NCBI GenBank assembly: GCA_026874595.1
Contig: CM049321.1
Coordinates: 14,899,479-14,963,478 of the forward strand
DNA: 64,000 nucleotides
Source: Sipunculus nudus
Lineage: Eukaryota > Annelida > Sipuncula > Golfingiida > Sipunculidae
Direction of reading: 5' to 3'
Shown one piece after another: positions 1 to 12,300 of the stretch (the stretch's first letter is position 1; every line of letters begins with the position of its first letter). A program made the translations under genes and the position numbers. The notes below the pieces were generated by a model. The model saw only the letters and a program-made list of their open reading frames with translations, was not told the DNA's origin and did not search any database.

Positions 1-360
1 GTGTCCATCTTTTACAAAGAATAATGCTCGGCGACATATGCTCCCGGACAAGTTTTTGAAAAGTGAACAGGTGAATGTGGATGGTTCACGGAAAGGAAAA
101 ATGACGAACATTTGATGCTCCATCTGTCCTAAAAAGTGAATGGGATGGGGATTTCCAACAGTCTTGTTTCCTTCATATAATTTATTTCTTAGATCGCATA
201 AGTAAATATGATCATAACTTCTCACGATATTTAACCAAATACTGGACCTGTATTATTTATTCAACAAGTGAGTCTAGAATTTTTCTCAAAAGCTTCCCGG
301 TTCTTTGAAAATATACTGAAATCATCACAAAAGTAAGACGGTACCAGCCTATTAAAACAG
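1..360. other. AT-rich non-coding flank
   Basis: I see no coding exon, repeat boundary or RNA gene here. It ends in a usable splice acceptor (AAAACAG at 354-360) that opens the first exon of the RING-like gene remnant, so it is probably intron of that gene. Confidence 0.4.
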
Positions 361-1604
361 CTGATTGGGACTAGTCCGTAGTCAATCGTCTGATTTGTCA
401 GAAGTTTCCCAGAAAGTTGCTCATCTTGTTTATTTCATGACCTCATCATCTGGACTGTCCAAGCGTCAGACATGTGGTCAAGGGTCAGCTACAGGAGACG
501 ATGATCAGTGTGACGCAGATCAGTGTGATCAGTGTGTGGAGGTATATATACACTCTAGTAAGGTGGGTGACAGGAGGACAAAAATATAATGTTTGTTAGT
601 AGTTTCCCAGTTCATATATTCACATGGCAGTGCTGACGATCTCAAGCAGACAAGTTGTGTGATAATCATCTGCTGTGCTTGTCCTGTACCATGAATGAGA
701 CGGGCTCTGGATGTAAGTTGTGTAAGGAATGTCATCTGGTGACCACGACCAGTGGCGGATCCAAGGGGGGGGGGGGGCACAGGGGGCGATCGCCCCCCCC
801 CCCTAGATTTTTTTCAGGCTCATGAAAATTGCAAATTGTTTCAAGGTTTTCTGGGAAAAGGTACTTTTTTTACCTTGCCTTTATTAACTTCTTCACAGTG
901 AAATATTACATCAAGAATTCAGGATAATCAGCACTGCATTAAACACACACGGAACAAACAGTACCAGAAATAACAACTTGTCACATGAGTAAATGCCCAA
1001 TGAATAAAGTCTTACATCTCCGATATTGTGTCCACTTGAAGCTAGTCCTTGTACTGGCAGCGCTGGAAGATAAAGTCCAGTACACCAGTGTCTGGACGAT
1101 TCATATACCAGGAAGTCATGAAGTATAACAAGGTGACAAATGGTTAACTTTTAGAACTTTTCAGACAAACTGAAGTGATTAAGGCCTATATTCTAAAACT
1201 TCTGCTTTGTTTCCAATTTATCAGAAACAAAAAAAGTCTGGTTTAAGTGCCCGAAAATGCTCAAATGTGATTTCTTAAACATCATATCTTCAAAAAATTT
1301 CCTCACTGTGTGAGGGGATAACCCCTCCCATACCCTCAATACAACAAACAGAAGAGCCCGAAAATGCTCAAATTTGACTTCTTAATCATAATATCTTCAA
1401 AAAATTTCCTCACCGTGTGAGGGGGACACCCCCTCCCACACCTTCCCCCCTCGGGCGCTACGCGCCCTCGTCCACCATGCAAGCTAGAATCTGAGCCGTT
1501 GCCCCCCCTAGCAGTTTGTTCTGGATCCGCCACTGACGACAACTGCAGTGCCAGTGTGCCATGACTGTTACTCGGTGTGGCTCAAAAAGAAAGACATTAG
1601 ATAA
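361..1604 (+). pseudogene. Cys/His-rich RING-like gene tail, disrupted
   Basis: Two exon-like blocks on the + strand encode a zinc-binding-looking segment. Block one (361-541) ends with CDADQCDQCVE before a GTATAT donor. Block two (611-749, continued at 1541-1604) encodes CDNHLLCLSC, then CKLCKECH, then VCHDCYSVWLKK and a TAA stop. The C-x2-C, C-x2-H-x2-C-x2-C and C-x2-C spacing resembles a RING or related cross-brace finger, so a ubiquitin-ligase role is possible but unproven. A transposon sits between 750 and 1535. Removing it and one copy of its 5-bp target duplication leaves the reading frame uninterrupted. Entering block two in phase 0 needs a 2-nt shift within the GTGTG at about 656-661. 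I therefore call it a pseudogene; an assembly or polymorphic error is the alternative. A good donor (GCAG|GTAAAG) follows at 1615, after the stop. No start codon is visible, so earlier exons would lie upstream of the window. Confidence 0.45.
750..1535. mobile_element. Non-autonomous hAT-like DNA transposon
   Basis: The element has perfect 13-bp terminal inverted repeats (CAGTGGCGGATCC at 750-762 and its complement at 1523-1535) and a perfect 5-bp target duplication ACGAC (745-749 and 1536-1540). Next to the termini are G and C homopolymer runs that could form a hairpin (about 768-803). The inside carries a tandem duplication of about 105 bp (around 1250-1335 and 1355-1440) containing the phrase GAAAATGCTCAAAT. 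No transposase is encoded. The 5-bp duplication suggests a hAT5-type transposase; the usual hAT duplication is 8 bp, and an 8-bp alignment here would have two mismatches. Confidence 0.75.
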
Positions 1605-1615
1605 TATATTGCAGG

Positions 1616-2938
1616 TAAAGTTTTGACAATTGCTAATTGGGTCAAAGGGACTTGTACAAATATAACAGGTATGTTAAATATACATGACATTTATACTACT
1701 ATCGTTTCTGGGAATATTCCATTCTAATACCATTTGCTTACACCTGCAGGCCTACACAACGTGGGAAATAAATTAATTGGCATTGGGTGCCTCCTCAGCC
1801 TGTAGCCATACCATGCAATTTCATAAATCAAGATTTGTCAAGTTTCCAACTGATGTTTCTCCTTCTTTTATTAGGATCTCTGGTCACACAGGTTTAAAAT
1901 AGTTGACAGCTAGACTTAACTCTCACACAGAACTTAATAACATATAAACAGGTTAATTGGAAATTCAAGCCATATGTGCAGGATTGTTTTCCTGGGAAAG
2001 TAATTGTGCTTGTAGAGATAAATTCATTCATTTTATTTACTTATGTTGCAGCTTAGGTGGAAAGTGAAATATAATTATATAAGCAAGAGTAGAATTGCTA
2101 GTAATGGCATGGACTGTTATTGAGTGCAAATTTTTGGTCAAGCCTTCCTTAATTTATTCAATGTTCCTAAAAGAGGCTCACTTAAGTGCACTCAACTTCT
2201 CAAGTTACATATTCTCTGAGATTAAACATATTTCATACATTTGTTTTCAGTACCAAAGAATCCTATTAACCTAAAGCAAATCCTTTCTGTAGAAACTGTT
2301 GAAGTTAGAGTACAACTAAATCTGGGAAAGATATAGCATGTACAAGTATTGTAAATGTAATAAGTGTTAAAATTTGTCCAAAATTTAAAATAAATATAAA
2401 CAGTTAAGGGTATACAGAATTTTATTAAGTGTTAGTTTAATAATTACAATAATATATTTGCTTTCACATCCAATTTAACCGACCATATGAGAGATAGGTA
2501 GATATGATAAAGTGCTGTTCAAAATGACAGGGTCATTATAAATTACAGTGTAATCGACCACCCAGCTGTAATGACCATCCCCGCAATGACGACCATTTTT
2601 TATGGTCCTTGACCAATGTAAATCAACATAAAAACCTTACACAACCACCTGCTAACAGGACCACCTGCTAACAGGAACACCTGCTAACACAACCATCTTG
2701 GCTGTTCCCAGAGGTGGTTGTGTTAGTGAGATTTCACTGTATTTGAATATGTGCTAATATTTTCTAATGTGTAACTTTACATTTTTGTCACATGGAAACT
2801 GCATTGAGTATTTAGACATAAATATTAAATAATAAATATAGTTAAGTACAAGACTTACTAAAACATCTATAAATTGTGATTGCACCACACAAAAGCCAAT
2901 ATTTGTATTGTATTGTAATATTTAATATATTTTTTCAG
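1616..2938. other. Intergenic or 5' intron, AT-rich
   Basis: Apart from the MITE at 2545-2739 I see no exon or recognisable element. The region ends with a pyrimidine-rich acceptor (TTTTTTCAG, to 2938) in front of the exon that starts the caspase, so at least one untranslated caspase exon should lie upstream, within this stretch or further left. Confidence 0.4.
2545..2739. mobile_element. TA-flanked MITE with ACCACCTGCTAACA repeats
   Basis: It starts CAGTGTAATCGACCACC and ends GTGAGATTTCACTG, with TA on both sides (2543-2544 and 2740-2741), fitting Tc1/mariner- or pogo-type insertion. The middle has three successive copies of a unit containing ACCTGCTAACA. Related short elements lie at 31160-31249 and 58610-58791. 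Confidence 0.55.
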
Positions 2939-2988
2939 AGCTACAGGATGGTCAGAGGATTGAAATGACTGAAGAAATGAGCTGAAGC

Positions 2989-3332
2989 ATGATGAACAGC
3001 ACACAGCATGATGGGTGGGCATATCCCACTCGTGGCAATTTCAATCACAGTCTCCTGTCAATCAAAGAACAGCTGCAGGAGCGAGATCTGTCAGCCATGA
3101 AGTTCCTGTGTCGTGACATCATCAAGGCAAACCCACTGGAATCAATTAATGACAGCTTTGAGCTCTTCACCACCTTGCAGCAGATGAACTTACTTGGTCC
3201 TGGTCAGACCGGTCTTCTTGTGGAGATGCTTTATCGTATTGAACGTGTCGATTTGGTCGGACATTTTGGATGTGACGCAAAGATTCTTGAGAAGCAACAT
3301 GGTGGCTATGAAACTCACTTTACTCCTTATAG
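2989..3332 (+). CDS. Caspase exon 1: start codon and first DED
   Basis: The exon begins at 2939 with a 50-nt leader behind TTTTTTCAG. Translation starts at a double ATG. Residues from SLLSIKEQLQERD to IERVDLVGHF form the six-helix DED pattern with the RxDL motif. The donor is AG|GTGAGA and the intron is in phase 2. Confidence 0.9.
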
Positions 3333-6300
3333 GTGAGAATTAAACAGGGTTCTAAGTTAACACTCAAACAGGGTTCAACACTGAAACAGAGTGGTTTAAA
3401 GGGGCCTCTGTTTATTACCAGGTTTGTTAAATACACATGAAATAGTGTTTAATCCTTAAATATTATGGTATTTTCTAATTTTTGGTTCTAAATCTGTTTG
3501 CTTATTCTTGTACATAAGTGAAAAAAAGCTCACACTGGGCACAATTAGTGAAGCAAAACATAAACATAGTGAAGATGGCACCTGCTGGCAGTACTGTGCA
3601 ACTTCCAAAATCAGGATTTTTCAAGCAATCAACTCTGTTTCTTCTTTCAATTTTCTCCTTATATTTTGGGCCTTAATTGATTCCAGTATACAAGATCATG
3701 CAATCTTGTTATGGAAAGCGGACCTTTGTGGATGAATTAATTGACACCATAACCAAAATAATAATGTAAAACAGGTACCTTGGAGATAGTAGGACTGTGT
3801 GCTGGTATATGGTTTTAATTTGAAACTTTTTAAATCAGCCAAAATGAACAAATAGTTCGAGATATGGAGATTTTTTTTGCAAATGATTATGTATCTATAA
3901 CATTGCATTCAAACATTTCAGGGTTTGAAATTAACACTGAAACAGGGTTTGACATCTCTCATTGTAGCTCTCATTTGAATTGAAGGCTGCCAAACAAATA
4001 ATATGTATCTCCACGTTTGCATATAATATTAACCTCCAATAAGACCCAACTGGGTTCTACATATCAAAATTATGGTGAATTATCATCACAGATACCTTAA
4101 AATATAAAACACATTCATATACAATCACTTAAAGGTGAAATATACTCACATATAAAAGAGGCTGGATCTGTTTCAACATGGAATTGTAGCCTAAAAAAAC
4201 TTTTATCTCATTTTTCATCTGTGTTAGGATTCTACTATTCCGCTTGGCATTGGAGCTGACCAAACAACATATCATACAGATGAAGCTGCTTCTGTATTAC
4301 AAAATACCAAAGGGTCTGCTGGAACAGATAAATGATGCAACCAGCCTGCTGGAACAACTGGAGAAGATGAGGATGATTATGGAGGAAGACCTGGGAATGC
4401 TGATGGAGTTGCTGACAGGCATCAAAAGAGAGGACCTGGTAAACATTGTGACAGATTATGAGAGTAAGCATCTATAACACTCCTAACATAAGGGTCACAT
4501 TTCTTTTATAAAAGGATACTTTGTGTGTGGAGTTGGCTATTCAGTTGTGGCTGGCGCATACAAAACCTGACTGACTATCATGGTCAGCTGATTTTCATGG
4601 TTAGACTTTACTTTGCAAAATGTTGGCTGCCTTCAAATAGCATTAAAATATTGCATGAGCATACACATAATACAAATAATCTATTTTACTTAAAGCAACC
4701 TATTCACCTTCCTTGTCTATAATGTGTTTTCTGGCTTTCTTTCCATAACACTAGGTTATTCCTGTTAAGAAATGTTATTATAACGCCTCTGTGACAGATG
4801 TTTTAGCTTGTAAATCTCCAAGCTGTTTATAAACACAACAATGTTGACAAATGGGAAAACCATATAACCTGAGGAGGTTTTTTCATATGTGTAAAACTTG
4901 AAAGGTCACTAGATGCCAGTGCCCTTTGGTTTATCTGACTTGATGCCAAATGTCCTTGTTGAATGTGTTTGAATTATGTACCTCGCATGTTAAAAACATG
5001 TGGATATAAAAAAAAGAACTGCCTGTTTGTGATGAGACTGGCCTATTTTAATTAAAGATTGAAGAGTTAGTTTACTTAATAGATGCCATGTATCAGATTT
5101 GGTCCCTTTAAAGAAAGATGTTTATTTTTTCTCAAATTATTGCATCATATCCATAACTAATCCTCAATAAAATACATACTAAAATACATACTAAAATACA
5201 TAAGTTTTCATATATTGGTAGTTTTAGCAGCCAAATTAAAATACATTGCCTATTTGTAGGCCTATTTTTTGTCAAATTAGACCAGGCTGCCCAAATTTGG
5301 CCCATTTAAACTGAAAAAAAAATATGGTGAAAATGCAGATAAACTTGGTTAAGCTCAACTTGAACCTGTCTAAGATGACAGCAGGACAAAATGATGGGAG
5401 TACCAGGCTCAGTACATTGGCACTGAACTTTAATGAGGGTAATAATATGTAAATAAATGTAATAAATTATCAGTCCCTCGAGATCTGGTTTTAAGGTTTT
5501 CTATACAAGGGGTTACATTATCCAGAAAATGTAACCTATAATCAAGACATCAACGTGATATTTTTACCAGAAGGCATAATGTGTGATAAAGAGATTACAG
5601 TAAAAATTGTGTTTGCTTGTGTCCATAGATCTCACTAGTAATGATGCTGTTTTGTTGAAGGATTACGGGTCACAGGTCAACTACCATCAAGTATTGCCAT
5701 CAATGAACAGGGACCTGAACAGAAACGCATTGCTCCCTTGCAAGTAATGCTGGGTCTCCCAACGAACCCTGGGAATCACCAAGAGAGACCAATCAGAGGT
5801 GAGATACTGTACATGGCTCCATATTCACTGGGTTAATTTCACGATTCCCACAATTTGTGAGGGTTTAAACATTTACTATCATACGTTACATTAACTTACA
5901 CAATTTACCTGACCATTATTATATCAAATTCCTAATAACATGCACACAAAATCTTAATAATTTTAAAAGGTTCTAAGTAAATATGGAATAAATGAAAAAT
6001 CATCTTGAATGTTGGCAGATACTATGGTTGGCTTCATATTCGCGACGTTAAATATTCGCTATGTTCACCGTTACAGTCTTTTGTGAGGGTTTGATTTTCG
6101 CGATTCACCATATATAACTTGCACAACCATTGTAACATTTAACCATAATATATCACCTATGACCTTATATTCACACAAAACCTTAACCTTGTACGAGGAG
6201 GAAAGAGACATCGGACAAGTGGCAATTTGTCATGCAATAGTGGCAAATATACAAGATCACTGATATTATTAATTACAATTATCAATTATCAGTTATCAAT

Positions 6301-9300
6301 CTTTGAATTAAAGGTAACATAAAATGTATCATTTCCTCATAATAAATACATTTATGATACAAAAAGGCACTTTTCACTCCTTCCTATCACAGGAATGACT
6401 TAAATTTTTCATGAATATGTATTTATTATGGGGAAATGGTACCATATGCAATACCAAATGAGTTGGTAAAACATCCAATGTTTCACTCTTGTGATAGTAA
6501 AAGCATGGATTCAATATGGGCTGGTAAAGTTTAGGATTGCAATCTCGGCTGGACAGATCTAAGATCTGTCCAGCCCAGATTGCAATCCTAAAGCAAGAAA
6601 GACAGGATTGCAATCATAGCTGGACTAAACTGTGATCACAATCTGGGCTGGAGGGATCTAAGTCTGGCTAGCCTGGATTGTGCTCACAGTTTGGGCTGGC
6701 ATGAACTGCGATCGCAATTTGGGCTGGACAGATCTCAGATCCTTCCAGGTAGCAATCTGGGCCCTGACATATTCATAGCAAAGATTTACATATCAAAGAT
6801 ACAGCAATATTAACTAATACTTTGCCAGTAGTAAATATCTGCATGCTACAAGTTATAAAGGTGACACAAAACTGACTATAAGTATTAATGAAATATTACC
6901 TGGTTTTCCCTATATGACAATAAATTTTCAGAACAAGTTATTGTGTCTCCATGCTATTGAACTAACTACACCTTCAATAAGGGTTTAGCAATGGCAGGTC
7001 AAACTGCTATGTTGAGACTTATAATGCATTTAAGGAAAGTCAGCATGAAACGGGTGACAAGCTAGTTATATTCTTTATTAATAGAGAATTCATACAATTG
7101 AAGGTCGCAACATACGTCAGCCTGTGAATAGAGGAAACACCCAGCCTGATGGACCTTATCCAGTCTATTGCTACAATATGACACAAGAACCCCGAGGTCA
7201 GTAAACAAGCCTATAAAGACACGTATTTACTTATGCCTTAAATACACCCCTCAATTCAGCAGTTGATATACACACTGCAGTCACCCCCGATCTCCTTTTG
7301 TTTAACCGCTGCTTTGTATAGCAAGGTTCTCAGGGTTACAACACCAGGGTGGGCACAGAGCAAAGAACTATAATCAGACCAATGAGAGCGTGGTGTCTTA
7401 TTATGCATCCAGCTCCAAATTTTAACATGCAACACCAGCTGTCATTCACACCCAGTCTGATTACACCGTTTCTGGCACAATGTCAGGATTTGGACCAACA
7501 AGAGCGGGTGTCACATGTTTAAAATTTGCCCTCATCATTTTGGTTACAATTCTTTGCTTTGTGCTAGAGCCTGGTGTCGCCGCCACTTTGTGCTGCCAAG
7601 TTATGATCAAACTGAGTTGACCAAGTTTAACAAGAGCAATGCTGATATTTCATAAAACCAAAGTGAGCCAATTTTGTGCAGCTCAGTTAATGGCTTAAGA
7701 AAAAATTTATACAAAAACATATATCGTCATATGGATAGGCTTTCAGCTGACATTTTGCAAGATGAGTCGAGCCATGAAACTCCGCTTACTACTTAATTAA
7801 TAAGTCAGTAGTCTTTTTGTCCAGGAGAGTCTTGTTTGTGTTGCCAACATATGCCACTGGGCTCTACTCTGTGCTAGTCCTGGTGGTGTAACCCAGACAA
7901 CCTTGCCATACAAAGCAGTGGTTAAAACAAAAGGAGATCTTGGACCACTGCAGTGTATTAATGTGAGGACCGTTATGAGAAAATATCACTTGCAATGGCC
8001 TCAGGGGCTCAGATGGGGATGGAACCTGAGACCTCCAGAAGTGCTCATATAATTAATTAAACAATTTCTAATTATTTTATGCTTTTACCCCTCTTTGCCT
8101 GTTGATTTTTATCGTAAATCTCCAAAGATTTTCTAAAATGTTGTAACAGATGAAATATATTAAGAAACTGGGTGGTTTAAAGTTGAATATTAACTGTGTA
8201 ACAAAGATTATCTCACGATACAGTATATATCTCAATATTTCACTAATGATATAATACATGATACAATACTGATATGATATACAGTGAAACCTCGTTGTGT
8301 TGAACTCTGTTAAGTCGAATTCCCGCATATGTCGAAATCGAATGTCGGGTCCCTGCAAAAAACAGTTAAAACCTTATTTATTTAACTCCTCTTGTGTCAA
8401 AGTCGGATGTGTCGAAAACCCTGATGTGTCGAGGTGTTTTGTTGGTCCCCAGCTAATATATCTATCGCTTAATTCGAAGTCATGTTTGGGTAACAGTTGT
8501 GCATGGCCCGTCAATCATGATTGGGCCGTGATAACCAGTCATAATTAATTAATACCGAAAAGGCTTTCACTCATTAAGCGCGATGGGTCTGTCACTCGAC
8601 TCGAGGTCACGCTGCTTTAATGTATTGACAACAGTTGTGCACTGTCCAACAACCATATACCTTCGGCCGCATTGACCAGTTACATAATTAATACCAGCAA
8701 AGATCTTACTCAACAAGCGCGATTGCTTACATACCTAATCCGTTGTTTACCTATTTGGCCAATTAGTCACTCACGATCATGCCTTTCTTCTCTCACCGAC
8801 AAAGCATAAATGAGAAGTTATTGATCAACCAAACATAATCAATCCTTCCCTTTGATGTGTCTGTGTATATCTCTGCATATATAATATAAAGGGAGGAAGA
8901 TGAGATCTATATCAGACTGACTCTTATTTACTATACAGCTGTATACGTTATACTGTATTAAAGCTTCACTTTATATTGTTTGTGTCCTGTTTGCTATGGG
9001 GTCGCGGCCTGCTAAGCGTAAACTTGATGTAAAGACCATATAAACCTTTGCTCAATCCCTCTTTCTTTCTCTGTCTTTCTCACCACACACATTATTTTTC
9101 TGTTTAAGTTTGAAATTCTTTAACACTTAAAGATATCGTCTCAACAAATTAAAAGAAAGAAAAGAAATAATAATAAGAAAGCTAAAGGATTCACGAAAAC
9201 ATTTGAGAGAACTTTATAATATAGGCCCCGTACATGTGCAGTATTTATTGATAATAATCAAGGCTGGAGACGGTTGAATATAATAAACACCGGTTGTCTC

Positions 9301-12300
9301 AAACTCCGGTTGTGTCGAAATAAATTCCGCAGTCCCTTCGACTTCGACACAACGAGGTTTCACTGTATATTATAATTAGATTCCAAGCCAAATTTTCAAT
9401 TGTGTACAGAAATAAAATAGGTTTACTGTCATAAAGTTTATTTCAATCCATAATTCAAATGAATATACAATTGATGAGCCAATAACTGCTGTTCAGCCAG
9501 ATTTTTTTTTTAAATCCATGTTTCACCATCAGTGTTTAACATGGTGCTGTGAGTTTATTTTTGTAATGTCCAACATCAGTTTCCAGTGGATGATTAGATA
9601 TAATTAATTAACATATCGATACAGAGACATCTGACAAAAAAGATTCAATATATGACTTTGTATACTGATGTATCGTTGCACCCTCAGCGAATAATATGAT
9701 GAGTAAAACAAATTTAGACCAAACTTTATCGGAGATAATTCACTTTATACAGTAGAGCTTCATTTATCTGAAAAGCTTGTGGGACAGGATTTTTGTTCGG
9801 ATTAAGGATCATTTTAAGAAATGATTCAACAAGGTTTACCTTTATTGCCAACCTTTCGCTGAGCACTGGACTTTACCAGAAATTAAAAGAGATAAATTGG
9901 TGAAGCTGATCCAAAATGAACATTGAAAACAATATTTTCATTAGGTTTTCCATCAATTTAATCAGTTAATATGTAAAATAAGTAATTGCAAGTAGGCCCT
10001 TTAAAAATCAAATTAATTTAATTGTTGAAAATTTTTTATTGTTTGGATTTCAGATAAACGGCCCAAATTTCAGTTCTTAGTTTTCAGTAGCCCTGCCTGG
10101 GCTTTAGTATTTGCGTTTACTATAAAATAAAATGTGATTCCATGTACCCATAGACTATGACAGATAGTGGTAAATTAGCTATATGAGTTGCTGCAAGTGC
10201 GATACAACAGGGGAACGTTAGATTTCTCTGTCAGAAGCAACAATTAAGTCATAACTATTTCATGGACTGGGCCAGTCTTAAGTTTTCAGTTTCAGATAAA
10301 CTATTTTTCGGCTAAACGATGTTTGGAATAACAATGCTCTGCTTTTTTAATGTAGTAAATGTGTAATGCTAAAGTGTTAATCAGCTATTGATCTTGTTGT
10401 AATTTTGCATGCAATTATCTTATATGCAGTTTTTACACTTTCAACAGGTTACTGTGTCATCATAAACAATGTGAAATTTAAATCTTTCGATCCCAGAGTG
10501 GGTAGTGATATTGACAAAGGTAAGTGCATCTTTTATTTTTAAGGATAAATGGTATTTACACACTGTAAAAATGTGTACTGGTAGTGATATTTTTTATTTC
10601 TAGTAGTTGTAGGAATGTGTCATAAAATCCCAACTGATGAATGAAAGATAAAGAAAGAATGATTTTTTTATAGATTATTTTAGATACCATCTATATCACA
10701 AAGAAATAGGCAGTATAGAATTATACCTAGAGTATTGACTGAGAAAATTCAGTCTAACTTTTTTCAGGTAGGGAGGGTTGTTTGACACATTCATTGCACA
10801 AGGATAAGTTTTAATGCTGTCCACTGTTTTGTGCTCCAACTTTCTTATATCTCTGACAGAATTATAATATTTTATCAGGATAATTAATTAATATGACTTC
10901 TTTGGATGTGCACACATAATTGTTTGTGATTGATTTTGCAAAAATACTACCATTATATTTGATTATGGAAGAAAATGACCAATCACCTATACAATCAATC
11001 AATTGGCACACTACTTTATAATTTCTGGTAGATCAAATCATACAGTAAAAATACAATAGTTTTGTTAAAAAGTATATGTTACCTCATTTTTAATGTAACA
11101 CTTTAATACAGTACTTTGGTTATGACTTTGGTCAGGTCCTTGTAATAATGATATTTTTAAGGTAACCTCATAACTCTCTGTAAATGGGACTGTTATTTCT
11201 CAAATTGTATTGGATGAATGGATGTGTCCACTGTTATTTTCTGAAATTTCCTCTTAATTACAACCTATCTGCATAGAGTTCCACTGGAGCTGATCAAAGC
11301 AGAAATCAGAATGATTTGTTATAAATGTCACTAATTTGAGGTGGAACATTAGTAGCAAAATAGTAGTATTTTCAATTTTCATGGTATCATATGCTTGAAA
11401 TGTTATATTGTACAATTATTTTTTAAAAAATTATTATTTTACATTTTTGTGATGTATATGTAATGGGTGTTCCCGGCAAAAGCCATGTTAACCCGGCATG
11501 AGCGAAATTAATACAGATGCAAGGCAGTGATATATATCAAAGTCTTTTTATTCAACAATATATATATCCTGGAATGCTGCAAACCAGTGTTTCTGCCAAG
11601 CACAAGTAGACAAGTCATCCGTTCTCTGTGTCACGAGACTGAGAACAGTAACGATAAATATGATATAATGTATGGTGCAAAATACAATTAACTGCTTGAT
11701 AACTACAAATAGTAGGCCTACTACTAGTAATCAGTTAAGCGAGAAACACATGAATTATTTTACAAATAGGCCCATATTTAGATACCACATATTACAAAGA
11801 ATACAGATATTCATGCAAACAACAAATATAAAGTTACCAGTAGCGTTATAAATGGAATACAAATACACTTTACACAAAACTGACATACTGAAAGTTAAAA
11901 TTAATTTCATGTTATTGCATTTTACAAGTTTAGTAAAAGGAGTCCCTACAGGCCATGCACAAATAGACAAATTATCAATTTTCTGTGACATGAGACTGAG
12001 GCTTGGCAGGAATTCGGGCCTGTCTGTGTCTTTGCCTGGATAGAAACATTAGAAGAAACAGAAAACTGGTTCTCTACAAATGGAAAGCAATATGGGACCA
12101 AATGAATTAAGGCAACTGTGAGCCAATTCATTGACCAAATATACCTGATAATATTATAAACCTTTTCTTTGAGGTGCTACATATATATTACAGAGAAACT
12201 ATGCAAGACCTGGACGAACCTGAAATTCAAAGTTATAGCTTGGGATAACTTGACTGGAGAGCAGATCGACAGAGCCCTCACTCATTTCTCTCAAGAAAAA

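Noticed and set aside
1590-2985. A RING-DED-caspase fusion gene using the donor at 1615 and the acceptor at 2938
   Set aside because: The zinc-finger frame stops at 1602-1604 and the caspase frame has a TGA at 2983-2985 before its ATG, so no continuous coding path exists.
5629-5660. Upstream acceptor for caspase exon 3
   Set aside because: In the phase required by exon 2 it runs into a stop (AAGTAA) within 40 codons, whereas 5661 stays open to a good donor.
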